NCBI GenBank assembly: GCA_011634665.1
Contig: WAEK01000002.1
Coordinates: forward strand, 1-64,000
Length of the DNA stretch: 64,000 nucleotides
Source of the DNA: Mortierella sp. BCC40632
Taxonomy: Eukaryota > Mortierellomycota > Mortierellomycetes > Mortierellales > Mortierellaceae
Reading direction: 5' to 3'
Translations under genes and position numbers: made by a program
Notes under the pieces: model-generated
Told to the model about the DNA's origin: nothing
What the model saw: the letters and a program-made list of their open reading frames with translations, nothing else
Database searches by the model: none
Shown: piece by piece, positions 33,147 through 45,171 of the stretch
How positions within the stretch are numbered: the first letter of the stretch is position 1
Layout of the letters: each line of letters begins with the position of its first letter

Positions 33147-33502
33147 CGGGGTATCTGAGTGGAGAGCAAGGAGAGTGGAGTAGAGCGTGAGGAAGAACAG
33201 AGAGGCGAAAAGGACGGTGACCCCAGGCGAGCAAATAAGAAGAAGGGCTGCGGCGGAGGTGATCTACAGGGAGAGGCGGGGAGAGGAGAATGTAGGCCGG
33301 GATGACATGGACCTCGGACAAGACTGGCGATGAGAGTAATGTAGAGTGGGGGCACTGAAGTCTGGAGCGACAAAGGATAAGGAAATGAGGCAGGACGAAT
33401 TAAGGATGGATGAACCAAGAGATGAGCATCGATAGCGACAGGGGAAATGAGAGAATGAGAATGAGAAACAAGAAAAGGTATCGGGCGAATGCGAATGCGG
33501 CC

Positions 33503-33516
33503 CTATTTATATGGTG
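33503..33516 (-). promoter_or_regulatory. TATA-like site upstream of the transporter gene
   Basis: The minus strand reads CCATATAAATAGGG about 360 bases before the ATG at 33146. It would give a leader of about 330 bases. It is the only TATA-like site noticed in this flank. Confidence 0.4.
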
Positions 33517-34571
33517 ACCCATTTTTGGCTCTGTGCTGGAGCCCCGTCCCGGCTCGCAGCCCAGCAGTCCAGCAGCCCAACAACCCCAATCCAGTCTCAG
33601 TCCTAGGCTTGTCCAACCCAGTCGATTCAGAGGCCCTCGATCGGGCCCAAAAAGACGAGCAAGCGGGACAAAAGTGAGCATCGTTTGGCTCTTTGTCACT
33701 TAGGAGTTGACGGGTGCAAAGGGGAAGACGCAGACAACTCTTACAATGCAGACGACTCTTTCAACGCAGACGACTCCTAACTTCCCCATGTCTATTCTTT
33801 TTGCCGGTATTTCTCCCTACTTGCTGCTCTTCCTCAGCAACGCAACGGACTCGAGAGACTGCATACAGACTGCACCACTGAAGGGGGTTTTATCCGCCGA
33901 CCACGCCCGACCCTACTCACAAAAAAAAAAGTTCTCCGCCTGGTCCAAACTCCGGCAGGTCTACATACAATGGCTCTGTTTAAGCCTGACCCTGATAGAC
34001 TCATTCCATGCCGATCCCGTCCAGGAACAACGAACGGATGTGTGCAAAAGTAGTCTAATAAGGGGTAATCGGGTCGAGTATCCTCTGGCCCGCACAAAAG
34101 ACGCCAAGGATGGCGCAAAATGGCTCATCTGGACAAACACTCCATCTCTTCCACTCTCCTTTCTTGACCTGTCTCCCTTCTTTGGGCCTTGTACACACTT
34201 TGCCTTTTTAGAGATGGGGGTGCGCCGCGGATAGTGCCGTGCAACAACCTGCTCGTTCATACTCCGGTCCTGTGTAATTCGTGTGAATCGTCCAGCCTGC
34301 ATTGGGTTTCTCCGTTGATATGCCAGTCTGCTTAGAACAGATTCACTGCTTGAGAGAGAGAAAGGACGAGAACGATGTAATAGATTAGTCCACTTGGACA
34401 GGGATCCAATCTACTTTCCGCTCGACTATCCTAGCCCCCTAGAATATTAATCTTCCTCCTTTTCTGTACCTCTGTAATCCCCACGCACTCACAGTAACAT
34501 GGATCAAATGCCGACCCTGCGATTTCTCTGTCCTCTGGGCTCATCTGCTGGCGCCACCTCTATCCGACTCT

Positions 34572-34673
<102 letters not shown>

Positions 34674-35370
34674 TCCCTCTCTTCAATACTTTCACTTTTG
34701 TCCTCGCCCTTTTTCATTTCCATCCTCTTTAGTGACCAAGAGTCTAACGTTGAGCGTCTGCCTTTGTCGCTCAATGGCGTGCTAGAGTTTTGATCTTGAC
34801 TCATCTGCTCACAGGCCTTCTTTTCCGCGTCCAGTTGGCTTTTTCTTGAACTCTGCGCAGAGTCCTCAGTGGGGAGGAAAAGGATAAAAGGAAAGACCCT
34901 CCTCCCCCCTCTTCTCTTTCCTCCTCTTTTTATCGGCCGTGCACGCGGAGGCTCGCATGGTCGGAAGAAACCGCGTCCTTTACAGTTTGACGTCTCTTCA
35001 CCTTTTTTTTTTTTTCGCTCATGAAAGTGGTGTCTAGGGATTGATCACAGAGACCCTTATTGGTCAAATCAAGAGAAGTCTCGGAAACTCTTGGTGGCGT
35101 AGCCAGTGGTCATCTGACCGCCTCTTTCTTTCTCTCTCTCTCTGTCTCTGACTCTCTGAAGCTTAGTCACCTATCTTGACTTGCTCTCAACAACACACAC
35201 AAGCATCCACCACTGACTCTGCATCCTTGCTGCCCATCTCCTTTTGTCACATCCCTTTTGGTTGCATCTCTATTCCCCGTCTTCTCCTCTCCCTCCTTTC
35301 TTCTCACCTCCTCTTCCTCCTCTTTCTCGTCTGTATTCTTCTCCGTCTCACAATCATTCTTGATCCCCTA

Positions 35371-35554
35371 ATGGCTCCTGCCTCTCTCGTCGCTCAGGGT
35401 CAAAAGGTTCTCTTGGTCGGAACATCTTCGGCCTCGGCCGCTGACCTCACTGCTGCCCGCAGCTCCATCCTTGCTGCTGTTGGCTCCCAAGGATCGGTTG
35501 CCTTTGAGCAGCTTGACCGCCTCGAGACTAGTATGTCCTTTACTCGATTTTCTT

Positions 35555-35590
<36 letters not shown>

Positions 35591-36246
35591 TTGGTTAGTT
35601 GTTGGATTCGATCGGCCTCTTTCCCAAAGACTCCGTTGTCCCATGCTCATCACTTTGACTTTCTTTCATTACCCCATCTAGTCACCTTGCCTGCATCCAC
35701 CTACAACACCATCGTCACTGGCTCCGTAGCACCTTCTGCACATACCCACTCGAATGCCGCTCTTGCCGCACTGGCCTCAACTCTGTTGCCTGGAGGTGGC
35801 CTTGCCCTGAGGGAGGCCGTGCGATCCTCCTCTGCAGAAGAAGCAAAGCTCGGCACAGTGGGCCAGGTCGTGGCTCGGACATCGGCCGATCTGATGTCGG
35901 CTCTGAAGATCTCGGGATTTGTTGAAGTCTCAATCGTTCAGCAGCAGCAGGCCTCCGAGGCCGAGATCAGGGCTCTGATTCAGGCATGGGGTCTTGAGAG
36001 CAAGGTCGATGAGGCCGCACATGCTGCACTCTCGGGCCAGATTGAATTCCTTGAGGTAAGCTCGCTCTTGGGGTTGTTGCTCTCTCATCATCAATACCAC
36101 TGCCACTACCACCTTACCATCGTCATCGGAGGACGGAATACAAAATGGGCCAATCTCCACATCTGGACACACACCCGTGAGCAGCTGCAAGGGGAACGAC
36201 ACAGTGCTGACACCATCCGCTCTTTTTCTATCTCTCCCTTTCCCTT

Positions 36247-36303
<57 letters not shown>

Positions 36304-36936
36304 CACACACACACTGTCGCTGTACAACAGATCTCGGCCAAGAAGCCGTCCTACGAACTAGGTGCCTCTGCTGCGCTTCCATGGGCCAGGAAGCGTGCTG
36401 CTAATGCTGCTCCTCCCACTAAACCTGTCGCTCCTGCTGCGCCTGTTGCTCCCAGGACTAACAAGACTGCCATCTGGACAATATCCGCCAACGATGACGA
36501 TGACAACGACGTGGAACTGGAAGATGAGGACGATCTCTTGGATGAGGCTGACCTGGTCAAGCCTACAAAGGAACAGCTCGAGGCACCTGACTGCGGACCC
36601 ACTAGTCTCAAGAAGAAGAGGTGCAAGAACTGTACTTGCGGCATGGAAGAAGAGGAAGAACCCGACAACACTTCTGCTGGTCCAGTTCAGGTGGTCCCTG
36701 GTGCAGGACCTGTTCCACAGGGAGCAATTGTTGCCTCCAATGCCAACCGTTGGAAGGAATCTGCCATCACCGAAGTGGTCCCCATAGCACTCCAGCCAAA
36801 GTCTTCTTGTGGTAATTGTTATCTTGGAGATGCCTTCCGTTGTGACTCATGTCCATATATTGGCATGCCAGCCTTTGAACCTGGTCAGAAGGTTCAGCTT
36901 GGAGGTGGCATGATGAAGGATGACATTGATTTTTAG
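35371..36936 (+). CDS. DRE2: Fe-S cluster assembly protein DRE2 (anamorsin/CIAPIN1)
   Basis: Exons 35371-35530, 35682-36055, 36331-36936; 379 aa. The N-terminal half is the degenerate methyltransferase-like domain of the family ([11 protein letters not shown]...). An acidic linker ([15 protein letters not shown]) follows. The C-terminal CIAPIN1 domain has the [2Fe-2S] motif with Cys 266, 276, 279 and 281 (C-x9-C-x2-C-x-C) and the second motif with Cys 338, 341, 349 and 352 (CGNC...CDSC). With Tah18 it passes electrons to cytosolic Fe-S assembly and is essential in yeast. Intron 1 has a run of about 32 T after the donor; intron 2 has a CT repeat before the acceptor. From about codon 14 onward this gene is part of the tandem repeat, and it is the only complete copy in the window. 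Confidence 0.95.
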
Positions 36937-38828
36937 AGTAGCCGCTTGCGCACACAATCAACAACTTTCCTTGCCTTTTGCCTTTTTCTTTTCTTTTTCC
37001 ATCCTCATCCTCATCTTCATCCTCTTGTCACTCTATACTTTTTGTACGATAAGCAATCCCTATAAACAACTTGATTATAAAAAAAAAAAAAAAAAAAAAG
37101 GAAGGAAGGAAGGAATGAAGCAATCGCCCTAGGGCGAAATATCAATCTACGCGTCACCTAGCATGTTATCTGCATTCGGGAGATTTCATTCAAGCAAGCA
37201 AGCAAGCAAAAAAAACCAGCCATGAGAATACATAACCTGGTAAAAAATATCGTAGCTCTGCTATGGTATCTCTTCCTTTTATCAATGAACGTTTAGATGG
37301 GGTAGACATTAACGTCAGGCCAATGTAGCCATATGTTGAAAAAGAGGAAAAAAAGAAAATGGTGAAGAGTCATCTGGAACCCTGGGCTTTTCTCTCTCAG
37401 TACTCTCAGTCAAGGTAACGGCTGTCAAGTGTAGGGTACACAACCCCTGATACAAAGACTGACATGTACTGGAACATGATAACTTTAAGGATTAGCCATT
37501 TTGAGGTGCTCATTTCCTCAAAAAAGTGATACCGATTACACGACAGTTCATGGCGGTTCATGGCGGTTCATAGCTCCTCAAGACTTTAAAAGGGTAGACG
37601 ACAGCCCTCTTTGGGTCGTCATGGTCTATTTTTTTTTTTTTTTTTTTTTTGTGGGAATTATTCTACCAGTGAGCCGGATGGGAAACAAATAGGACACAAG
37701 CACGCAGGCACATGGGCACAAATCTGTCAACATGAAAAAATAAAAGATTCCACATCTTGTGCCTCTCCCCCTCTCCCAACCCCTGCTCCGGGTTTAGAAT
37801 GCAGCAAAGGCAGGATGTTCAAGCTACGACTGTGAGGTCAAAAGGGTGTCTTGAGCAGCACCCCACATGCTCAGGGCGTGCTCTCATACCGACCCTAGAG
37901 AATTCCTCATGCCGATGTGCTGTTGACGGACTTTCTTATTCCTTAGCCAATCGGGCACCGCTTTTCCGTAGGCAACACCACGATGTTGAACTGGTTGGAG
38001 ACATTGGCGCGCCCTAGAAAGAATTGTCGAGTGAATGAACTCTTCTTTCTTTTCTCTCAGTTGGTGATCACTTCTAGTTCCTTCTCTCCTTAGCCTCTCT
38101 ACTGACTCATGCGAATGATAGATTCTCGCTTCTCATCCAATGGATGTCTCTTGCTGAGCTCCACGCGCTGTTCTACCTTTTTCCAAGACCCCTCTCACCT
38201 CAAAAAATGCTTTGGTGAGACTCTCACACGGTGCCGAGCGAGGCGGGACTCTCAGTATTCCACGTAGGTTTGGGGTTGGCTTCAGTGGGCGTCTGGTGAG
38301 CTCTTATGCGAAGCATCAGGAATATCAAATGTCAAGCAAAGTACGTATCCTTTTCTCTTCATATCCTAAGCTGGGGCTATTCCAAGAGCAGCTCCCTAGT
38401 AAAAATCAACGGATGGCATTTCAAAAACCTAATCCCTTCGTGCAGCTGCTTGTATTTCTTCCCATGGCAAACTTATTGCTGCTTGTCTAGAAGCCAGTAC
38501 CAAAAAACACAACAATTACGACAACCTCACTCAAAAATACTGGAGAGAGAATAGATTAGCGGATTCTTTGGAAAACAGAGGGCGGTGAGTGAGAATGGGC
38601 CTTAAAAGAGTAGACCAGCTCTCTTCCCGACCATAAATAAAAGCCTGCCTTTCTCGCTCAAAAAGAATCCACAACAAGCAGAACCAACCTCATCCAGCCC
38701 ACCTCAAACACTCATAAATAACCCCTCAGGCACCCTCTCCTTCCATTTCTCAAAATCTCTCGACCTATCCACTCCTTTGACATCAATCTCACTTACTTTC
38801 CACTCTTGTAAACAAAAAGAAAGAAAAG
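36937..38828. other. Unit 1 intergenic block and sphingomyelinase promoter
   Basis: 3' flank of DRE2, with an A run (37080-37099) and a GGAA/AGCA short repeat. A T run follows at 37629-37650. The block repeats in every unit. Three near-copies of TTCATGGCGG sit at about 37547-37572. No coding sequence was recognised. Confidence 0.6.
38633..38642 (+). promoter_or_regulatory. TATA box of sphingomyelinase copy 1
   Basis: ATAAATAAAA about 190 bases before the ATG. The same site recurs before copy 2 (44132), copy 3 (49968) and copy 5 (62810). Copy 4 has the shortened ATAATAAAA (55835). Confidence 0.55.
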
Positions 38829-39641
38829 ATGAAGTTCGCCAGTATCATTTCCGCCGCTGTTGCTATTGCCGCCATGAGCCCCATGGTTGCTGAGGCTGCT
38901 ACAAACACCACATTCAGTGTTCTCTCTCACAATGTCTACTTTCTCAGCGAGGTTCTCTATCCCAATTGGGGTCAAAGTAAGCCAATATTCTTCAATGAGT
39001 AGACTCCATGTTCTCTCTTTTAGTTTGATTTTCTCGTCCAAGAAACCGAACAGTCGATCCTCATCCTCGATATTCATTTCACTTTTCCTATTCGCTCAGG
39101 GGAGCGTGCAAAGTTGATTGCTGATTCACAGTTCATGAAGGGCCACGATGTGGTTGTGATCCAGGAATGCTTCGACTCGGACCCTTGCTCGATCCTTCGC
39201 AATGGCCTCCGTTCCCAATGTAAGTCTTACACTTCGATTTCAAAACTAACCCCCAAAATTTCTGCTAATAGATGCACAAAAAAAAAAAAAAAAAAAACGA
39301 AAGAAAAAGAAAAAGCTCAAACGCCAAACGCCAAACCATTCAACCTATTCTCTCATTTTGCTCGATCATCGTAGATCCCAACATGACCCCTGTTGTTGGC
39401 CAGACCAAGAGTGGTTGGGATGCCACTGCAGGAAAGTACTCGATCACAGCCTCAGAGAACGGAGGTGTTCTCATCATGAGCAAGTGGCCTATCAAGAAGA
39501 AGGTTCAGTTTGTGTTCAAAGATGCCTGTGGCGCTGACTGGTATGTTTGCTCTCCATTCCTTTCCCCTCTCTTTGCTCTCTTTTCCCATTCTGTTGGCAA
39601 AAGAAACAAATCGAACCTTACTCTGCTCTTCTCTCTCTCTC

Positions 39642-39679
<38 letters not shown>

Positions 39680-40220
39680 GGGCCTTTGGGATCATTCTAG
39701 GTTCTCGAACAAGGGATTTGCCCATGTTGTACTTGATTACAAGGGTAAAAACGTCCACGTCTTTGGCACTCATATGCAAAGCGATGACAAGGCCTGCACC
39801 TCAGGTCAGGCTGCTCGCGTTCGAGATGATTCCCTCAAAGCTTGGCGCGGTTATATCAATGGCCTCAACATCCCAGCCAACGAGCCTGTCATCATGGCTG
39901 GTGACTTCAATGTCAAGAAGGACACCAGCGAGTACCACTCCTTCTTGTCGACCCTTCAGGCTGACGCTCCAAGCGCTTATGAAGGTCACAATTGGACCTA
40001 TGATACTGTCGCTAATTCAATTGCGCGTTACAATTCACCCAAACTACCTGAAGAGTACCTTGACTATGTTCTTGTGGACAAGCACCACAACCAAGGCGTT
40101 AAGAAATTGACTCAGACGGTTCATCAGGTCAAGTCGTCTCCTTACACCTTGAAGGGAGTGAAGTATGATGAGTACTCAGATCACTACCCTGTCCAGGGTT
40201 TGATCGAGCTCGAGCTCTAG
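38829..40220 (+). CDS. Secreted bacterial-type neutral sphingomyelinase, copy 1
   Basis: Exons 38829-38976, 39100-39219, 39375-39540, 39701-40220; 317 aa, no breaks. Signal peptide at residues 1-23 (MKFASIISAAVAIAAMSPM). The mature enzyme has the DNase I-like endonuclease/exonuclease/phosphatase fold of bacterial sphingomyelinase C: SHN (33-35), LYPNWGQ (43-49), the metal-binding Glu in IQECFD (Glu72), FGTHMQ (His169), AGDFN (Asp213, Asn215), and the catalytic pair in YSDHYP (Asp305, His306). It should cleave sphingomyelin to ceramide and phosphocholine outside the cell. The protein resembles secreted bacterial enzymes more than the eukaryotic membrane SMases, so an old transfer from bacteria followed by intron gain is plausible. 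Intron 3 holds a CT microsatellite just before the acceptor. Confidence 0.92.
39630..39680. repeat. CT microsatellite serving as polypyrimidine tract of intron 3, copy 1
   Basis: CT repeats end 20 bases before the acceptor at 39699-39700. Equivalent tracts of different length lie in copies 2 (about 45140-45170) and 3 (about 50984-51015). In copy 4 the tract has degenerated into CTCACTCA-like repeats. Confidence 0.8.
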
Positions 40221-40596
40221 AAAGAGTGCGTGTAGATACTGTATACTATTAGCTTTATAGCGGGCCGTTTAAAATCAAACTAGAACATACCACTCTTCCT
40301 ACTTCCTTCTCCTTTACGCTCCTACCCTTCCCATTTCATAGAATCCAATACAAAAATACCTGTATAAAAAAAAAAAAAAAAAAAAAAAGTGAAAGAGAGA
40401 TGACGATGCAATGGATTAGTCCACGTGGACAAGCGCCCTATCTACTTTCCACTCATCTACCCCCTAGAAAATTACAGAGACCTAAATTGGTGAGATCAGA
40501 CCGATATTTGCACGACGGAGACAACATTGGCGCATGATATGAACCGGCACCGCCTACCGTTGTCTCAATTCTTTAACCTTCTCCAGCTCAGGGATA

Positions 40597-41742
40597 TCAT
40601 TCAAGAAACCAATCATTCAACATTGATCTATTTCTCCTTAGATCTTTGATAACTTGGAGAATCTGAAGGTTAACCTGCTGTCCAGTCTCGATGGCTGTTG
40701 TAAGCTTCCGAAGAGTCCCTGTCGGTAATTTACGAAGTTCGGACTCTGCTTACAAATGCCATGTGATTGGAACTGAATCTGACCGAAGTCTTTGAATCTC
40801 TTTCTCGAGAAGGGTACTCAAAAGCGATGAACTTGACATATCTGCTGTTCCATCCGTTTTTGTATTTGCTGCAGAGTTGACTGACGCATTAAAATTTAGA
40901 GATGAAGACCTGTCCCTAGAGAAAAGAGGCGATCTTGACTTCGAGTTACTTGATAAAGTTGCTGGTAAAGCTGAAGACGTAGCGGATGAAAATACTGATG
41001 CGAATGCAGACCCTGAGGCAGCTGAAGCCGAAGCGGATGCTGATGCTGATGCGATTGGGCCTAGCTCTCGAGGCGAGCTTAATCTTGTAGACTGATATCG
41101 GCTAGATGTTCCTTGAGAGTCTGATTGTTCGAGTGCTACAAGAGGTCGTTTCCCATTCACCTGTATTGCTATTTTGCGCTTCTCTTCCTTCATGCTAGGT
41201 CTTTGTTGAGATATTTCTCGTTTCTTGATGCGCTTCGGTCCAACGTCATCGACTCTTTCTTTACAGGCATTTGCTGTTGCCATCAAGTGTCTCATCCGTT
41301 CCAAATGTACTGAACAAGACGGGACGATTCCTATCGATGCCTCCAGTGTGGCCTTGTACTGCCTAGCAAGTGTCTGATGAGTATCCCAGCGTCTCTTGAA
41401 TGCTCCTCCACTGAGACTCATAGACCGAGGTGCAAAGCCTTTTGTAACGTACTAGGTATCGTATGGGGTGAGTAGCACAATAGCTGATAGTGGCTCGATA
41501 TTCTCCTGGCTACCATCCGTAAAGCCTCGGAAAGGCGTCATACGCTTGAGCCTCGGTTTGTCATCGGCCAAGTCTTTGTCTGAGAGTAGACTTTGTCTGT
41601 ATTCTCCTCTGATTGTGCCGAGTGATGAGATAGAATGAGAGTGCTGGAGGAAGACGACATGGCGGATGGAGGAGCAAGGAGATGTGGAGTCAAACCAAAA
41701 TCCTCTCTCCCTTCCTCCACTGTGACTTGCCTTGAAGAACAT
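40597..41742 (-). pseudogene. Unit 1 minus-strand hypothetical ORF (array ORF)
   Basis: Open sequence in one frame from 41742 to 40597 with two stops: TAG at 41452-41454 and TAA at 40750-40752. The middle part (223 aa, 41421-40750) starts MSLSGGAFKRRWDTHQT and has a Ser/Ala-rich region (ASASASASAAS) and a probable coiled end (LLEKEIQRLR). The frame resumes after TAA as AESELRKLPTGTLRKL. Unit 4 has GAA where unit 1 has TAA, so the TAA is a later mutation, while the TAG is present in every unit. No family was recognised. A second candidate Met (MSSSSS, another frame, about 41662) suggests a frameshift near the 5' end. Confidence 0.5.
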
Positions 41743-41777
41743 TGTGAGATCAGTGTAGAGGCGACACTTGGTGGTAT

Positions 41778-42209
41778 CTCTTGGTCGGAGTATCTTTGTC
41801 TGCTGATCGGCCTCGAGACCAAGTATGTCCTTTACTCGGTATTATTTTCGCGTTGGTTGGTTGTTGGATTCAATCGGCCTCTTTCACCTGGACTCTGTAG
41901 TCTCATACTCATCACTTTGGTTTTCTTTCATTGCTCCACTTAGTCGCCTTGCCTGCATCCACCTAGTCACCATCTTCACTTGCTCCGTACCACCTTCTTC
42001 ATAAACCCACTCTTGAGAGCCAGGTCAATGAGACCACGCATATTTCACCCTCGCTCTCAGGGCTGTTTTCTCACCACCACCAACACCACCACCACTACTA
42101 CTACACTGCCATATCTATCGAAGGACAGAACACAAATTAGTCCATCTCCACATTTGGACACATGCCTGTGAACAGTTGAAGGGAGAACGGACATAGCACT
42201 GACGCCATC

Positions 42210-42248
<39 letters not shown>

Positions 42249-42464
42249 ACTACATATCAGAAATTTCGGTCAAGAAGCCACCAAACGAACTGGATGCCTC
42301 TGCTGCGCTTCTATGAGTCAGGAAGTGTGCTGACAATCCAACTCCTCCGGCCAAACCTGTCTCTCCTCTTTGATTCATGCCCATACATTAACATGCCAGC
42401 CTTTGAACCCGGCTAGAAAGTTAGGCCTGGAGGCAGCATGATGGAAGATGATATTGATCTTTAG
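41778..42464 (+). pseudogene. DRE2 relic, unit 2
   Basis: It begins at the array junction. It keeps DRE2 intron 1 (GTATGTCCTTTACTCG), the start of exon 2 (CCTTGCCTGCATCCACCTA), a shortened exon 2, intron 2 with CT repeat, and exon 3 from AAGAAGCCACCAAACGAACT to the stop (GATGATATTGATCTTTAG). The cluster-binding motif I is deleted and several stops are present. Promoter and start codon lie outside the repeat. Confidence 0.88.
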
Positions 42465-44342
42465 AGTGGTGCTTACACATGCACTCAATATCTTCCCTCA
42501 CCATTTGTCTTTTCTTTCTTTTTCATCCTCGTCCTCATCCTCATCGTCACCGCCATCTTCTTGTCGCTCTATATGCTTTGTACGATAAACAACCCTCATA
42601 AACAGCTTGTTTGTCCAAAAATAGAAAAGAAGAACCTGCAATCGCCCTCGTGGAAAGGTCTGTCTACGCGTCGTCTACCCTCTTGTCTACATTCGAAGGG
42701 ATAGAGAGACCATTTAGACATGTAATCCATTCCAACAAGAAGAAATGAAAAATCTCCAGTTATGGGAACACATAACCGGTTAAAAACAATGTAGCCCTGC
42801 CACCGTATCTCTTCTTTTCATCCTAAACGTTGAGAAGGGATGGACATTGGCCTCAGACTAATGTAACCATAAATTATAGAAAAGAAAGAAAAGAAAATGG
42901 CGAAGAATCATCTGGAACCCTAGGCTTTGTTACATAGTACTCTCAGTCAAGGTAACAGCAGTCAAGAATAAGGTATACAATTCGCAATGTATCGCTCTGA
43001 CACAAGGGCTGACATGTACTTGAACATGATGGCTTCGAGGATTAGCCACTTTGGAGAGCTCATTTCCTCAAAATAGAGATACCGAGTCCATGGCAGTCCA
43101 TGGCAGTTCAAAGCCATTCAAGACATTAAAAGTGTAGATAACAGCCTTCTATGGATCATTGTGGCTCTATTTTTTTTTTTTTTTTTTTGAGTGAGAAATA
43201 TTTTGCCAGTGAGCTGGATGGGAAGTAAAAGCATGCAAGCACAAATATATCAACATGAAGACGTAAAAGATTCACAACTATCGTCCTACTCTCCTTACCC
43301 CTTCTTCTGGCTTGGAAAGCCGCAAAGACAGGATGTTCAATCTATGATGAGTAGGCCTGTGAAAGAGGAGGAAGGAAGGGTCGCCTGAGCAGTGCTCTAC
43401 ATGCATAGGGCGTGCTCTCAATCCGACTCAAGAAAAATCCTTATACCATGTGTTGCTGGCAGACTTTTTTTTATCCCTTAGCTAATCAAGCAATGCTTTT
43501 TCGTAGGCAACGCCACGATGTTGAGCTTACTGGAGACAAAAGAGCGCCCTAGAAAACTTCGTTGTCAATTGAATAAACTCTACCTTTTTTTCTTTTCTCT
43601 CTCTTTTGATTGGCAACCTCCCCTTATTTCTTCTCTCTCTAGCCTCTCTACTGACTCATGCGAATGATGGATAATCGGCTCCACACGTTTCTCTATCTTT
43701 TTTTAAGACTCTTCTCGCCCCGAATAATGCCTTGGTGAGACCTCCAAACCGTGCTGAGTGAGACTGAACTCTCAGTATTCCATGTGGGTTTGGGGTTGGC
43801 TTTAATAGGGCGTCCGGTGAGCTCTTACGCGAAGCATCAGGAATTTCAAATGCCAAGCAGGGTACGTATCTCATCTCTCTTCATATCCTAGGCTGAGGCT
43901 TTTCCAGGAGCATTTCCATAGTAAAAATCGAGGAATGGCGTTTGAAAAGCCTAATCCCTTCTTGCAACCGTTCGTATTTCTTCCCATGGCAAACTTACCA
44001 CTGTCTGCCTTGAAACCAGTACCAATGGACGCAACACATACCACAGCTTCACTCAAAAATACTGGAGAGAGAATATTTCAGCGAGTTCTTTGGAAAACTA
44101 AGGATGAGGTAGAACAGCTCTCTTACCGGCCATAAATAAAAGTCTGCCTTTCTCTCAAAAAGATTCCATAACAAAAAAAAGAAAAAAAGAAAAAAGAAAT
44201 TCAACCGCATTGAACCCACGTCAAATACTCAAAAGAAACCCTAGGCACCCTTCCTTCCATTTCTCAAAATCTCTCGACCTATCCACTCCTTTGACATCAA
44301 TCTCACTTACTTTCCACTCTTGTAAACAAAAAGAAAGAAAAG
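42465..44342. other. Unit 2 intergenic block
   Basis: This corresponds to 36937-38828 of unit 1 with about the same length, including the T run (43168-43188) and the TATA site at 44132. No gene is present. Confidence 0.6.
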
Positions 44343-45131
44343 ATGAAGTTCGCCAGTATCATTTCCGCCGCTGTTGCTATTGCCGCCATGAGTCCCATTG
44401 TTGCTGAGGCTGCTACAAACACCACATTCAGTGTTCTCTCTCACAATGTCTACTTTCTCAGCGAGGTTCTCTATCCCAATTGGGGTCAAAGTAAGCCAAT
44501 ATTCTTCAATGAGTAGACTCCATGTTCTCTCTTTTAGTTTGATTTTCTCGTCCAAGAAACCGAACAGTCGATCCTCATCCTCGATATTCATTTCACTTTT
44601 CCTATTCGCTCAGGGGAGCGTGCAAAGTTGATTGCTGATTCACAGTTCATGAAGGGCCACGATGTGGTTGTGATCCAGGAATGCTTCGACTCGGACCCTT
44701 GCTCGATCCTTCGCAATGGCCTCCGTTCCCAATGTAAGTCCATCGCAATGACTTCAGAAACACAAAACGAACTCTTTTAAATCTACCACAAGAACCTCGA
44801 AAAAAAATGGCTCTACACCGAAACCAACCAATTCTCTCTTATCTCGTTCGATCATGGTAGATCCCAACATGACCCCTGTTGTTGGTCAGTCCAAGAGTGG
44901 TTGGGACGCGACCACAGGAAAGTTCTTGCCTCTTATCTCGGAGAACGGAGGCGTTCTCATCATGAGCAAGTGGCCTATCAAGAAGAAGATTCAGTTTGTG
45001 TTCAAAGATTCCTGTGGTGCTGACTGGTATGTTTGCTCTCCACTCCTCCTCTCTCTTTTCCCCATTACGTTGATGGAAAGAAAACATCTCGGACGAGCGA
45101 GACAACTCCTCAAAGCTCTTGAATCTTACAC

Positions 45132-45171
<40 letters not shown>

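Noticed and set aside
37540..37575. Short direct repeats (TTCATGGCGG) as a possible CRISPR-like or regulatory array
   Set aside because: Only two to three adjacent copies without spacers, in a eukaryotic intergenic region; simple local duplication is enough.
44307..44591. Minus-strand frame recurring in each unit (MNIEDEDRLFGFLDE...)
   Set aside because: It is antisense to exon 1 and intron 1 of the sphingomyelinase; conserved only because the units are duplicates.
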